In this document: positions 45,490 to 59,168 of the stretch, piece after piece | Position numbering within the stretch: the first letter of the stretch is position 1 | Layout of the letters: the number at the start of each line of letters is the position of its first letter | DNA from: Isoetes taiwanensis | Taxonomy: Eukaryota; Streptophyta; Lycopodiopsida; Isoetales; Isoetaceae | Assembly: GCA_021234155.1 (NCBI GenBank) | Contig: JAJEKV010000010.1 | Span: forward strand, 15,097,329 to 15,161,328 | Direction: 5' to 3' | DNA length: 64,000 bases | Notes under the pieces: model-generated | Databases searched by the model: none | What the model saw: the letters and a program-made list of their open reading frames with translations, nothing else | What the model was told of the DNA's origin: nothing | Position numbers and translations under genes: made by a program

Positions 45490-46670
45490 AAGCACCAACA
45501 TTTGCACCGCTTCAAAATTCCAAATAAGTGCATATACTGTAATTGTTTCTCCCCACACGAAGAAGATGACCGATGTGCTTCTTTGTTAGCAATGGTGAAC
45601 TTGCTCTCTATAGCAGCAAAGGTCTGCATACTTCATCATAAAATATATAGCCCGATTTTTGCAAACTTAAACACGTGAAGAGAGCGACACATGTCAATCA
45701 ATCTCAAGCACATGGTCATGCATCCGTTATTCAATATAAAAAAAAACTAAAATTGAATGTACATATTAGGGAATAGCATGCAAAAGCCCCAAATCATGGC
45801 GAAAAGCCCCCATCATCTGTTTGTATTTGCGTCTGCAGTCACACTTAATGATAACCTTAACTATAATCGACAACATTTTGCATGTTTCTAACTTTTGTCC
45901 TTCAAAATAGCAAACCACAATGCATCTAAGATACATGAGCTAAGCATCGTTGGTGGAAGGCAAAATTTCATCGCAATAACAACAAATAATAAAAACAGGG
46001 GATTAGGATTCTAAAACTTCCTATACTTGAGAGCAAGTCCATTGCATCTTCTTATGATGATAAAGCCATTGCTTGCCATCTTGGCCACCAGAAAAACTTT
46101 ACCGGATACGCATAACACAAATGTTCAACCTTTATGTAAGGAGTAGGCACCGCGCAAAGCATCAAAACGTTCTGTTTACATTGGAAAACTCTCGCTAAGA
46201 TAAATGCATTGGAAAACTCGTTTAACGAAACCATTAGAAAACTCTCCCAACCAAATTAAAATGTAAACTTCATCGCAAAAACTCAATGGTGTCACCTTAT
46301 GCCTTCCGCAGCTCGACCATAAAAGAAAAATGGCCCAACTTCAACACTGATTCAAATTAAGCATGCAGGTTTTAAGATACCCAATCAAATTTAGCAATTT
46401 TAAGATACCCAATCAGGTTTACATTGACATACAAAATGTAATACCTCATGACAGATCGAAGATGGCACCTCCTCGCCGGCTTTTGCCCCTAGCAACCTCA
46501 TCTAAAACCATACACATAAGTCAATACGTGTTAATAACCTGAGTCATAAATAAGTCTATTCCTCACCTTAGAATTTGCTTTTGAGTACTAAAACCAAGGG
46601 GTTTGCAGTTTCTTCAATCTTTCATATTATTTCTTTGGCCAATATTTTTCCTAGCCAATATTACACCATT
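45490..46670. other. E interior, no gene recognised
   Basis: AT-rich sequence with short frames only. None resembles a transposase or a known plant protein. Confidence 0.4.
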
Positions 46671-46671
46671 C

Positions 46672-47091
46672 ATCCAATGAAAAATTGCTAAAGTTCCATC
46701 CAATTTGGCCCTTCCTATGGTCCAAAAACCATCTTCTCTCTAAAAAACAAGATAGAGAGAGTAAGTACACCTTTGATATGACATTTCTAAAAAGGCAAAA
46801 GTTGGTCTAAAAATCTCAAAATCAAGCACCATCGTATACATGTCAAAGTTTCCATTATATCACCTCTACATCATTACACTCATCAAAAATTGCTAAAGTT
46901 TCATCCAATTTGGCCATTTCTAAGATCCAAAACCATCTTCTCTCTCTAAAAAACAAAGGTAGAAAGAGAAAGCACACCTTTGACATGACATTTCTAGAAA
47001 AGGCAAAAAGTTGGCTTAAAATTTTCAAAATCAAGCACCATTGTGCATACATATCATAGTTTCCATTATATCACCTCCACATCATCACACA
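46672..47091 (+). repeat. Tandem duplication in E (period 205)
   Basis: A segment of about 205 bp starting ATTGCTAAAGTTCCATCC at 46684 recurs at 46889 (ATTGCTAAAGTTTCATCC). Both copies contain the CCATCTTCTCTCT block and end TTCCATTATATCACCTC. Confidence 0.85.
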
Positions 47092-47191
47092 TCATCAACA
47101 TCACCTGGATGTCACTTGCATATCACCTCCACATCATCACCATGTCATATCCATGTCACAAAAATTTTTTTTGACTAAGAAGATGGTCCAT

Positions 47192-47660
47192 GTCGCTTGC
47201 ACTTGGAACATGGTCGAAGTTGAAGTTGAAGATGTGAAGCAATAGGAACCCATGAATGGGTTTTGGATTTATCCTCCTCCCGGGTGGCAATTAGAAGTCA
47301 AGAGCTTTTGCAAAGAGCAAGATTGTTTGGGATCGCTCGATAGCCGATAGATCCAAACTCTATTTCGATTGCCATAGCTCGCATGCATGTTCGTAAATGG
47401 TGCACCTAGTTATCCATAAAAACAACCACGCTTCAAAGATCCCAAATGTAAAACCCCGTGTGTTGCTAGGTTATTGTAGAGTTTACGTTATGGATTGCGA
47501 AGTTTTGGTCGCTTGCACTTGGGACATGGTCGAGAGGCTGCAGCTTGAAGATGTGAAGCAATAGGAACTCCATGCAAAGCGGTTTGGATTTATCCTCCTC
47601 CCAAGGTGGCAATTAGAAGTCAAGAGCCTTTTGCGTTAGTAAGATTGTTTGGGATCATTC
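47192..47660 (+). repeat. Duplication in E (period about 326)
   Basis: The block starting GTCGCTTGCACTTGG at 47192 recurs at 47518. Both continue through GAAGATGTGAAGCAATAGGAA, TTTGGATTTATCCTCCTCCC and GGCAATTAGAAGTCAAGAG. Confidence 0.85.
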
Positions 47661-48323
47661 GATGGCACACTGGGCCAACTTGAAACTATGCTCAAGTGGG
47701 CTCAAACATGCCACCCAGGCTCCAACATGCTCTCTCCCCTCCCTCCCTCCCTCCCTCTCTCTATGTCTCCTAAACCTCAAGGCCAAGGGGTCCAGGAATA
47801 TCTTTTGGTTCCGATACCAATGCAACCGAAAGCACTTTTTATAAACATCATGCACATTCAAGCCCATGATCTTTTCATAAAAAAAAAGTGAGAGCTCACC
47901 TGCTGACCAGCCATACCATCTTTTAGTGCATTTTCTTGCACCCTCGGATATACTTTTATGTTCTCGCAACAACATGGCGTGCACCTCCAAAGCACTCACT
48001 TCTCTATACAAGAGGACCTCTCACCACTTCAGCTCACTCACTGCGATGAGACGTGCTATGCAAGGTCACAAGCCCGTGCCCAACAAATTTGCAAGATATC
48101 GGAAAGGCTCAAAGAATTGTTCTTGATCAATGGCCGAAAACCCCGGTTGGGATACTTCTAACCGCTTCTCCACGCTTTGGATGATCTCTTTGGTTGTGTT
48201 TTGTATGTAAATCTTAATATTTTATTGTTAGTCTTGTGATGGGGCTTCGACCCCAGGTTTGGGCCTTAGCCCCTTGTTCAGTGCGGGCTTCTGCCCTTTT
48301 GTATTGTTCCCTCCCGTTAAAAT

Positions 48324-48487
<164 letters not shown>

Positions 48488-48499
48488 TGCTTATAAAAA

Positions 48500-50690
48500 A
48501 ATGATTCTACTTTTTCTTTATCATGGCAAAATAATACTACAAAAAGAAAGATGAAACTTAATTTTTAACACAATTTGTATAATGATAGTCAAACACCGTG
48601 TAGATAGATAGTTCGACCTCCACTTTATAATTTCCATTTTTTTCGTGAGCTTTCCAAACTCGACACACCTCTTTTTAGTCCCAAAGTCAGCATGGGGTAA
48701 GATCCTTCGAACGTAAAAGATGGTGCCTTTTAGGTGATTGCCATGGCACAATGCATGAAGGTTGAAAATGACATCCCATCAAGAGGTGTCAAGGACTATC
48801 GAGTCATGCTGCTCCAACCTAATGTGCTGAGATAATGCCATCCGCCTATATGTGCATCACATGTGTCGCCGCCTCAGAGCTAGGCAATCCCTCATCTCGC
48901 GATGCCGGCAATCGCGAAGGTTGAGGACCTATGTCCGCTAAGTGTGTATCCGGCAACAAATCCACTCGAGGTCGAAGTCTCGCAGTTTCGCAGCAATAAT
49001 TTCTCGCTGATGGTATGTTTGGACATGCTATTTGGTCCACAAGATTCTCGTGGGACATGCTTGTCTCATGCAATCGTGGACGAAGTTCTAATAGAACCTC
49101 GCGACGCTAACAAAAGTTCCAATAGTTGTAAAGTCCAAGAGGGCATGCACTTTACATAGGCTAAACTTATTTGGCAATGCATATATACATTGCAAAGAAG
49201 TAGAAGAAGATGATCATTTAAAAGCCCATTAAAACCAACCCTTTTAAACTACAACCAATAACAACAATATGCAAACAAGGCCTCGTGCTTGATTTAACAA
49301 TTCTAAAAACGTACTCTATTTATTAGAGCCTAATGCTTTTAAAGCAAGAACTCAATCTATCTAACATTCTAGAATTGAAAAGAGTTTTTCTCTTATATAT
49401 TCAATCTCATTGATGTTGTCACTTGTCATTCTTGTGTTAAAGCTAAACAACAAAATTAACACAAGAGAAGTTGGATCGCAGTTTTTAGGATGTGGTGTAG
49501 TTATGTGGCACCATCCTGTCTACTCAATCCATCATGGAATGGACGTTGGGAAGCTCATTACGCTCATCCGGTGATTAATAGTAAAAGTTTTTTGTTGAAG
49601 CAAGGTAAAGAAAGATTTTTGCTAAGGATTTTTGCCGCTATATCTCAAAGCACAACAAAATTTCTATAATTGTTCCGATATATACTTGATCCTGAAAATT
49701 ATCAAGATTTATGATGAATCTATGCAAAAAGCAGCTCCGTATTAGATTGTCACAACGATTTCTACAGCCTCCACGGCTTGAAAATATGGAATACAAACCG
49801 CTCTCCAACTTCTATCTTGGGGGGAATGACATTTGGTCTACCATTCCGCACAAGAAGGAGACTTGTTCCCAATCGCGCAGTTGCGAGGCCCCTTCCAGAT
49901 GCCAAAATGGCATCCCAAATGCCATTCCTCAATGCTAATTAAAAAAGTGTATCACCATTATTATTATGAAAAAAGAGCACAAACTTTTTAACGAGCTTTA
50001 TTTATAAAATATAGAACAATAACTTAAATAACTTAGGGTGAAATTACACTCATCGGTGCCCAAACTTAAATCGTTGGTAAATTTGGGCACCCAGAGACAA
50101 TCGGAAATTCGTTTTGCCATGACGTTCATATCACACAGTTGCCCAAGTCTTTAAAAATAAAATCGACATGTAGTTTGCAAGAAACGTGTTCTTATGATGT
50201 TGGGCGATATCTCTTCTTCGAGGTATCAATCTTCCTTCCTATTTATATGAGCCCAAGCACTTCGTCCCACCCCCATATTTATCATATAACGACTTTGAAT
50301 GAGTTTTGAAGCTCCATATGTTCAAAGGAAAGATCTGAAGTTCGGATAAATCCAAATTATTGTTTTGAATGAGTTATGGAGCCACCCTGATTTAAGCAAA
50401 ATGATCAATCTGGGCGATTTTTGCAATTTGCAAAATTTGGAGCTCTCCCCCGATTAAAAAGGCCACTCTTCCCTATTTTGTCTCACATGTTGCTTTAGAA
50501 AAGTTGGGACAAGCGAAATCCCCGTCCAAAAATATTAGGGTGCCAATACGCTGACTGGATGTTTGGCACCCTAGGTGTGATACATATTAAATGCCCAAAA
50601 AGTCCACAAGGCACAAATTTGATTTTCCATTTGGCCTGGCCTTAAGGTAACAAGAACGTTAGAAAACAATTAACGAAAATGAATCATCCT
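48500..50690. other. E interior, no gene recognised
   Basis: AT-rich DNA with a few frames of 60-85 codons on both strands. None has a known motif. Confidence 0.4.
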
Positions 50691-50691
50691 A

Positions 50692-50845
50692 GTGCATCAT
50701 TTCAACGGCAGGGATGAGGCAGAGATGAATGGCCAAGATCGTGATCTTGGTCCTCACATCCTATTGTGCATCATTTCAACGGCAGAGATGACACATAGAT
50801 GAATGGCCAAGATCGTGATCTTGGTCCTAACTTCCTATTGGTCTA
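50692..50845 (+). repeat. 74-bp tandem duplication with palindrome in E
   Basis: GTGCATCATTTCAACGGCAG occurs at 50692 and 50766. Each copy ends with the perfect inverted repeat CCAAGATCGTGATCTTGG (8-bp arms). Confidence 0.8.
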
Positions 50846-50849
50846 GGTT

Positions 50850-52440
50850 AAATTTTCTCTTTATTGGCAGGCAGGTCGATTTTGGCGCCTTCCTTCTTCT
50901 TGTTTCTTTCCGATTTGCACTCTATTGCTTTGCCGCCTTGTTTCTTGGAGCTGTGCGCATCTTGTAGTCTTACAGATCTTAGATCTTAGGATTGGCTGAT
51001 CTTGCAGTGGAGCCCATTTGGCCAGATCTCTGGAGCAATGCAGTAGCACAGACGTATGTAGGGTTCACCACCCTTTTTTTCTAGGCGGAATCCACCGGGG
51101 TGCATCAGCGCTTTAGTTTTATGATCTTATTTGCTGAAAAGATATCACCTGGGCCGATTATCCCATCCCGAAATGGGAACATATGGTGCTTTTTCCATCA
51201 TGTGAATAGGTTATGGCTGGAAGGAAATGATATATCACCAGATTGAATACATGCAGCTTAAATTTTTGGCCATATTGGAGTGTGTCGCTGCCAATTTAAT
51301 AGACGTAGAACTAAGCTCTGAGAAATTTGCTGCAGCAGCACCATAGCTAGATAGCCAGCGGCCTCATGCAACACACTAGCAGATAAAAAGTTTTCTCCTG
51401 TGAGGCTTGGAATGTCAAATAGGCAGTGATTTGGTGCTCTAGGTAATTTGCTCAACTCTTTTAGCTTAATCTGCCTGCTCAAATCTTCAACTTAATCTGC
51501 TCAAAAGTGATCTGCTCAAAGGAGGTGAGTTTGTATATTATGGTCTGATGCTATTTTTCTTCTCAATTTGTTCAAAGCTGGAAGGATGAAGAGGAGGTCT
51601 GGGTTTTGCCGTCATTAAAACCCAACCTGCATTAGAAAGCCATGACAAGATGGCGTCCTTCCAGTCGCATGTAAAAAAAATTCATCTGCATTTACTTGAC
51701 ACCATTATTTCCTTTATCTGCATTCATGTGACACCATTCTTGTAACATCTCTTTCGTGCATTATTAATTTCATAGGTTCCAGAAGGTTTAGCTAAGGTAC
51801 AGCAAAAAACAAAGGTCTGCCCTGGCAAAATAATATTGTAAGTAGAGAATAAGATATGTTTCCATTTTTTGGCATTTTCACAGGTTTGCATTTTGCATTT
51901 GTTCACAGGTTGACAAAGTTTAGTTAGGGAAACAAATAAAAATAAAGGCATGCACTGTGAAACAAAGGTTGTTGGCCTAGGCCCAGCTGCAATGGAGCTT
52001 TGCAGGGATTTTGAAATCCCATGGAACTAAGTGTAATAAAGTGAGGACAAGGAAAAAGTGTGAGTATGTAAAGAACAAGGTTTAAGTAATTGGAATATAG
52101 ATTCTGGAATCATTCCATAATTTGAAAAATACATGATTGGAAATACATGCATTGAAAAATACATTGTTTAGGTAGTAACTGTTACTATCATGATTATTAT
52201 GTCTAGGAATCACAAAAGTTCATAAATACACAGTGTTGGAACTCTATGGTTTAATAATAACTACATATAAGAACAAACATACATAATTGAAGTCATAATA
52301 TGCTTTAAGAACTACTCTATGCCTAATGGAATTATTTGGGTTCGACCCCAAAAGGCAAGAAATTAACAATAGTTTGTACCTGTGGTTTATAAATAAATTA
52401 TTAGTATAAATAACATAGTGCTTTTTCTCAATATTATCTT
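50850..52440. other. E interior, no gene recognised
   Basis: No convincing coding frame, RNA gene or repeat. The sequence becomes progressively more AT-rich toward the right end. Confidence 0.4.
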
Positions 52441-53122
52441 TAAATGTATTTTGCAAAAAGCATGTTGTTTTGTAAATTTTAAACCTATGGTGTAAGGTGG
52501 TTTTTTATTTTTCCCAAAACAATAAATAAACAACCGCTACCCTTAAGAAAATGACGGTTAATTTTTGCCAACTACACTTTGAAAATGCTTTATTTTAAAA
52601 AGCCACATGGATTTTGGTGATAAACAATACTAAAAAATAGCACCTAGTTTCCTTTGATTAACCACATTTCGTTTTCTTTAAACCACATATCATTTTTTGA
52701 AACCAACAACTAAAAACAATATAGTTAAAAAGGTGTAGACAACTACGCAGTTTCCTAGCAAAGTTCGACAAATTTCTATGTAGTTTTTCAGTTGTAATTT
52801 TTTGTTTTTTTTTGTAAACAAATGCTTAAAAACAACATGTGGACCTTTAAGTTTTATTAAGAACCACATGTCTTTTTCACGAAGCAACACTTGAAAACTA
52901 CGGTAATTACTTCTTAAAACAACATGTTGAAACACATGTAATTCCTATCGCAGATAATTTTGACAAAAACTCTACGTAGACTTTAACAAAACGTTGTATA
53001 AAAATTTTGCTAAAAACTACCGCCATTTCTAGCAAATCCGGGATTAAAACAACACGAAGTTTTTTGGTGTTGTTTTTTGCGCATACATCGAAAACAACAT
53101 GGACCGTTTTGGGGTGGTAGTG
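52440..53122 (-). repeat. Right subterminal repeats and terminus of E
   Basis: On the minus strand this begins with the CACTACCACCCCAAAACGG terminus. It continues with repeated ACATGTTGTTTTTAAG and ACATGTGGTT units interspersed with TTTTT runs, related to the first 80 bp inside the left terminus. Confidence 0.8.
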
Positions 53123-53125
53123 TTT

Positions 53126-53290
53126 TCTAAGTCGACTCAATTAGATGGCACTCCATTACCTACACTGCTAATGGCTACCAAACAATTTCATACAAAGAAA
53201 TACGCTGCATACCATACACCCGATGCATTAAGACTCAATCCACAAATAAGGACTAAAGCGTATATTTATATTATAGGAGGAAATTTTTAC
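53126..53290 (+). pseudogene. C integrase C-terminal remnant after E
   Basis: LDGTPLPTLLMATKQFHTKKY matches the end of N pol (minus strand near 11800-11730, which has the same LDGTPLPTLVNG-type segment). It resumes C right after the E duplication. The frame decays shortly afterwards. Confidence 0.7.
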
Positions 53291-53299
53291 AAATGAGGG

Positions 53300-56200
53300 C
53301 GCGTGAGCCTATCTACTCCGCTTATGGGTGTGGCCTCTATTTTCAAAATGTGGGTATCACTATGTATTATCCGCTTATGGGCGAGCCCTATTTACAAAAT
53401 TCGTTAACGAACTCCCTTACTCCGGGTTCGAGTGCAGGTCAGCACGGAAAGTAATTCGAGTAGACGATCGTCGATCCTAGCAGTATGCATCACCACTTCT
53501 GGAGTGGGATTAGTTCGGTCAGATGTTCCGCCATAGTGGGCGCATCATCTATCTGATGTGGATGCCGCAGCTATGTGATTTCCACAGTCCATAGTTACAA
53601 GTAATCCATCTGGCATCCAAATGATAGTGCATCTGGCTGGCCCATGATCGCACTGCGTCTCAATTAATCGCCGTCTTATATGGCCCAACTCGCTTTGGAG
53701 CTCTCGGGCCGACGCGGGACCAATTCATCAAATCTGCTAATGTGGGTTGCAAATGCAAGGCCATTTCTAAATCCGCACCTTTTCTCCCGCGCATATCTAG
53801 CCATGGTACCTTCTCGACACTTCCTTTTATGGGATATCCTACTGAAGCTGTCGTGATACCGACATTCTTCCTTTTCACGCCGGTACAAATGTTTCAGACT
53901 TTCGCCACCGGCCACCGGGCCGATCGCTCTTCACGCCCTCCCATCTCCGCTCATAGCCCCTTCACCGCTTGGGACTTAGCCAAATTTTGCCTCTCAATCG
54001 CTTCTTCAGATCTATTTCACTGCACCATCAACGGTTGCCGCTTCATCCCTCATCACGCCTTCGCCACAAACTTGTGCTCTAAAACCTTTTCGCCTCTTCG
54101 TTGCCTTCGCTTCCGTGACCGTATTTCTCACATCCGCCTTCCAAATTCTCCAAGCTCTTTCGTCATGGCCACTACACCCAATTCCTCAACTTCAAGTTTC
54201 GCTCCAAAGGATCCTACTTTTGAATCAGACTTTTCTCTAACACCAACTTCTTTCATGATGCTCCCAGTTGTGTCCAGTCGAGTCATATGTAATGCCATGG
54301 GCTTTATGCATTCTCCACATTGTGAACTCCCCGACCAACTCTATAACTAAAGCAGCTTTATCGCCACATGATCAATGTTCTGGCTAGATTATCGCTTTCA
54401 CTACCTGGCCGATGGTAACCACCATTTTGCTCCGGCTTTGATTTCGGAAGTATTCCAAATTCCTCTTAATGACCTTCTTTATCTTGTAATTTTACAGACT
54501 GTGATGTCACTCAAGATGGCGCAGTTCTTATCAAGCCAACATGCATCGACTCACCAACATTGCCAAGACCCACTTATACTTCTTTGTAAAGTTTCAGGAA
54601 GAAATTCTATGGGTATTCCATCAAAAATACCCATATCAATAAACAGCTTTATAATATTGTTATTACTTTGGGGCCATCTATTCCACTCCATCCTATTGAT
54701 TGGCCAAATTTTATTTCCTCTCGACTTCCATGAAATTGATCGTCTGCAGCAAAGCACCCACCTCCCCGGCTTCGACACTTCGTAAGTGCTCCTCGTGCCA
54801 TCATCCGCCATTATATTCCCTCTCACACCCGCCTGTGGTCCCTTCCACTTCTCATGCATCCACTCATCAATCCTTTCATTCCTTCCTCACAACCAAAGAA
54901 ATAAACTTCACGCCTCTTCTCCTCGGTCATGTTCAAACAACGCCACGTGATAAAGCCATCGTCTCTTCTTCCTCCACTAATCCATGCCCAACACTTCATC
55001 AAAATTCCCGACGCTACAGACCATCACTGTGGCCTTGCACTTCACCTTCCTCGCCAAGCCCTCAGATTCCGTTCAAGCCGTTGTTCTCTAAGCTTCAGAT
55101 TCCACAAGAAGTCTCATGACGGTGTTCAAGCCTACATGGAGGCTAATGGAGCCATTCACAGGATCTTCGTCGCCACACGCAAGTTCAACTCTGGAAGACA
55201 AACTTCAACAAAAGCATCAGGCTCTTTTACAGTCTTGAAGATCTCTAAGACGCCCAGACAAGCCCGGCTATCGATCAACAGCCGAGTTGCGTATCGACAT
55301 TCGTGAATTGCCAGCATCAAAGAAAGGATCAACTCTCATGCATAAGGATAAAGCCTCTTACCGACCTTCACACCATGTACACCGAAAGCTCTCTCAAAAT
55401 TACAAATTAACTGAAGAGCCTAAAGAGCGAACGAAAATTCTCTCCAAGGCCAATTGGTCACCGCAGTAACCAAGCATCTCTTCGTGACCACCATGTGGGC
55501 TAATGTGTACAAAAAATTAATTGATGACACGTAGATTGCCACGCATCGTGATACCCCGGGCAATCCTTCACATGTGGCACGCTTCTCATTGCATCGGGCC
55601 TTGATCAACCACGCTCTCGCCGAAAAGGCTAATCATCCGCGACCGAAAATCAACTCAAAGAAGTCGCTTCAATCCGGCCAAGACGCTTCAAAATAAACAA
55701 GAGGGCTGGCATTGATATTGCATAGCCGCGATTCCCGCGGATTTCATCTCTACCGCCATCCGGATTATGTGGTTGCCCGACGCCACCTTTTCCGGCGCGT
55801 TGCACGGGCCGTGTTAATGCCCAACCACTACGCAATGCGATTTCTAAGAACTGGCCGGATCTTTCTCGTCAAGACAGCGTCTACTATGCTCTCTTAGTCT
55901 TTGATCAACTAACTGTGAAGATCCCATTTGGTCATCTTCACAATGTTCAGCCGACATGGCCTATTTTTCTGCGATTTTTATCCTGGCCGATTCACAAGAC
56001 AAATTCGTGATGAGGAACATCGAATTTTCAATGCAACCCCTATGCTCACCGGGTTGTTGCTGGACACCAACCAGATTTACGCTGTGGATCATGATCGGTC
56101 TCACACTTTGACAAGAGAAGCATGCCTCGAAGCTTGTTTTAATACTTACCCTCTGCGGGCGCGTAAACTGGAATAGGTGCGAAAATTTAGCTTATCATGA

Positions 56201-56500
56201 GGATCTTCGCTTGCCCAGATGAGTATATGCGCGACTCTTAGAGGCTGCTAACTAACTCATGCCTCTGAAAGCAAGACCATACCCACTGCTGGGTTAATCC
56301 TCCCGCCTATACTCTCACTGGTCCCATAGGGCCGACAATTCTCAAGTAAGTGGGATCAAGACCTTGTTCGTGGAATTCGTGGAGCAAAGCGCAGTTGTTC
56401 TCACGCCTACCTGCATGGCTCACTCTCCATGGCGTTTCCATTAGAGTCCCTCCACCTGTGTTTTCACCTCCGGGACCGCTGCCTTCCCTTTAGACCACAA
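53300..56500 (+). pseudogene. C downstream extra ORF (env-like region), degraded
   Basis: Collinear with N 11450-8350. Shared landmarks are the LPRISSHGTF segment near 53790, WDLAKFCLSIASSD near 53970, and LISEVFQIPLNDL near 54440 followed by the W/F-rich segment to 54750. Further on are VFDQLTV near 55900 and the CDFYPGRF motif near 55975. After about 56190 similarity thins to a VPPPVF block at 56450, then ends. Neither the membrane-anchor segment seen in N nor the 3' LTR is found. Many stops are present. Confidence 0.6.
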
Positions 56501-59168
56501 CAAGCACTAAATGACTTGGCGCTTGCACTAATAAAAAGCATCTTTCAAAGATTCCCTAAAATAATTCTTTAAATTTTGCCACTTTTGGGGGTCACTTAAA
56601 AAATGCACCTCTAAATTTACTTACTGCATGTGCCAATTTAGGAGCCAAAATTATAAAAGTGGCTTGTTAATTTGACATCCCTAATTTAGGTATAAAATAA
56701 AATCTAATTTAAGTGGTTTTGAATACATGGAAAGTGGGAAATGAAAGAACCAATTTAATCTCGGTTTTAATAGTGAAAGCTAAAATGTGGAAATGAAGTC
56801 GTGCATTCTATTGCCTGCTGAGAATCCACCATGTGCTATGCTGTGATAGGCAAGCCACAAAATTATAAAACACAACTAAAACAAAATTGCAAAATGCTAT
56901 GCCTGCGGTTCACAAGATAACATAAATAAAATTCATATATCTATGTCTATGCTGCATAGCATAACATAAAATCTTATTGCCTATGTCTCCTCAGTAAGAC
57001 AAAGATAAATTAAAAAATCTTGTTGCCTCAGGTTCATTGGTCTAATCGAGCATAGCATAAAAATTTCTTGTTGGGAGGCCATATAATATAAGAATCCTTT
57101 TTGTGGTATTTATTCATTCTCTTTGTAAAGAGAACTCATCAAAAAGGGCATGCATAGAGTAGCGAAAAAATTTTCGCTCCAACTCGGGCTTTATGCATGT
57201 CTCTAGCTTATTGAATTAGCCAGTTTGCAGGTTGGAAAAATAAAGGTTATATAGGCACATCCTATTTGAAGAAACAAGGGTTTTGGTCAAGAACGATTCA
57301 TTTGAAGAAACAAGGGTTTTGTCAAGAAAATGATTTTGGTCGGGTCGATTCCGTCTTTGTCGGCCGGTAATCTTCCTAAAAGGTCGGGTGGAAGCGCTCT
57401 AGATACAAATTCAGTGAATGCATGCTGCATATTTTCAATGCGTGGTTTAGGTGGTCCTAAGCGCGACAGAAACACAAGCCATTTTCAATAATCATTCTGA
57501 ATAGTGAAGCCATGGCTTAACATCTCCTCGCATCTCTTTAGCTGCATCTTTTAGCAGCACCTTAGCTCATGTCTTAGCTGCATCGTGGTTTTATGGTATT
57601 CGTAAAATAGGGGACAATTTGGTGAAAGAGGATTTCGTCTTATTTTGATACTGCAAACAAATTTCTATTGCTCGATAAAGATCTTAGAAAACTCCGGTTA
57701 AAGGCTTCTGGAATGAGTGCTCATAATTTCTTCAATCTCAAACTTAAGGCTTGTTTCGAACTATCTAAATGGGCTGGAACATGTCAGCACTCAGCCTTCA
57801 ATGGCACAGCTATTGGAGCTTTGCAAGCAGCATGGTTTTGATCCTAACAAGGATAAGAAATCACCCGTGCATTAAGTATATTCACTCACACCGGGGTAAT
57901 AGCAAAGAAATGCTAAAGGGTTTGGAGTCATCTACCAAGAATAATTTAAATCAGACTCATGTCTTTTCCTCGTGGAGGATGATGATAATACTGACAATGA
58001 AGACATCCAGCCTAATCAGGTCCTTTTATCTTATATTATAAAGTTTTAGTGTATGTCATGAATCAACCCTAATTTGGATGGTTGAGATCAACTAATTGCA
58101 TCCGAAGACCGAGATTTATCACAATTAATTTCCCACCATCATGATTGGCCATAATACTCTAATGTCCTAAGAGGAAAGGGAAAAGGAAAAGGGCTGCGAC
58201 CAGCTAACTGCAAAATATTGCCCCATTTTTTAGGAATAATCCAACCCAAAGCCGCAAAATCCAACCTCTTTAACTCGCTTTTTCTGGCCACAAATCAAAG
58301 CCACAAAAATCTCACAAAAGCCCCTTTTTTCCACAGATTTTACCTCCTCCTTCTTCTTTAACCGCCAGAATGCTTTGTAAATGCAAAATGTAAAATAAAA
58401 ATTGTTGTGAAGATTGAAGATGTAGCGAAAAATTGAGGGAAAAAAAGTCTTTTCCTATGCCGCATAGCATAAGACTTTGTCTGCGCCGCATAGACACTAC
58501 CTACCTAAACTCTACCCACCCATTTTTTAACGTACCTCACTAATTTTGTGTAATTCTACCTACCAAACTTCTACCTACCCATTTTTTAACAACCTACTAA
58601 TTTTGTACTGCCACATCCCACCCAATATTTCTACCTAGATATTCTTAATTCAACTCAGTCATTGATGCCACATCCTTTTAATTTTGGTTCTAACTTGCCC
58701 GCATACATTTCAATTATTTCTTTTTGCATTTATGGTTTGAAAAGGTCCTAACGCGTAGTCGACAAAACTGGCCCTAGCTATATCCTTTCTTTCAACGTTG
58801 GTTACGTGCACAAAGCTTGGATATATTCTTTCCACCTTGTAGGTTTTGCACGCTTAGCTTGGCAATTTTTTTATCCTTAAAGGCAATAACATGACAACCT
58901 TTTTCTTCTAGTTGGCTCCTCTATGTGCATAGCCTTCCACCAACATTTCCTCCTCAACCTTATCAAGCTTTTTTCCACAGTCTTTGGTTGTGTTGTGACC
59001 AATTTGTTTTGTGGCTTTGTTTCTATTTGCTCACATTCTGATGCATGTACTCTCATAAAGTATTATTCGCTAAGGGACCATTGTTCAACTTTAAGGCATC
59101 ATTCAACCTGGGTTGTGTAATGTTGCGAATACACGCTTAAGAATTTCTATAGCTAGTGCATGCCCCAA
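56500..59168. other. AT-rich region after C, no gene recognised
   Basis: Similarity to N ends near 56500, so a further insertion or rearrangement probably starts there, but I cannot define its end. A plus-strand patch at 57715-57985 (MAQLLELCKQHGFDPNKDKK and VEDDDNTDNEDIQ in two frames) looks faintly coding. A 59-bp-period duplication lies at 58500-58610 (CCCATTTTTTAAC at 58519 and 58578). Confidence 0.4.

Noticed and set aside
44752-45527. Two long plus-strand frames rich in His, Gly, Pro and Cys
   Set aside because: They are translations of the 38-bp minisatellite in two frames; codons follow the DNA repeat and no protein family is implied.
47800-48320. Candidate second LINE 3' end before the microsatellite
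   Set aside because: The text resembles a retroelement tail but I found no flanking duplication or reverse transcriptase codons; left as unproven.
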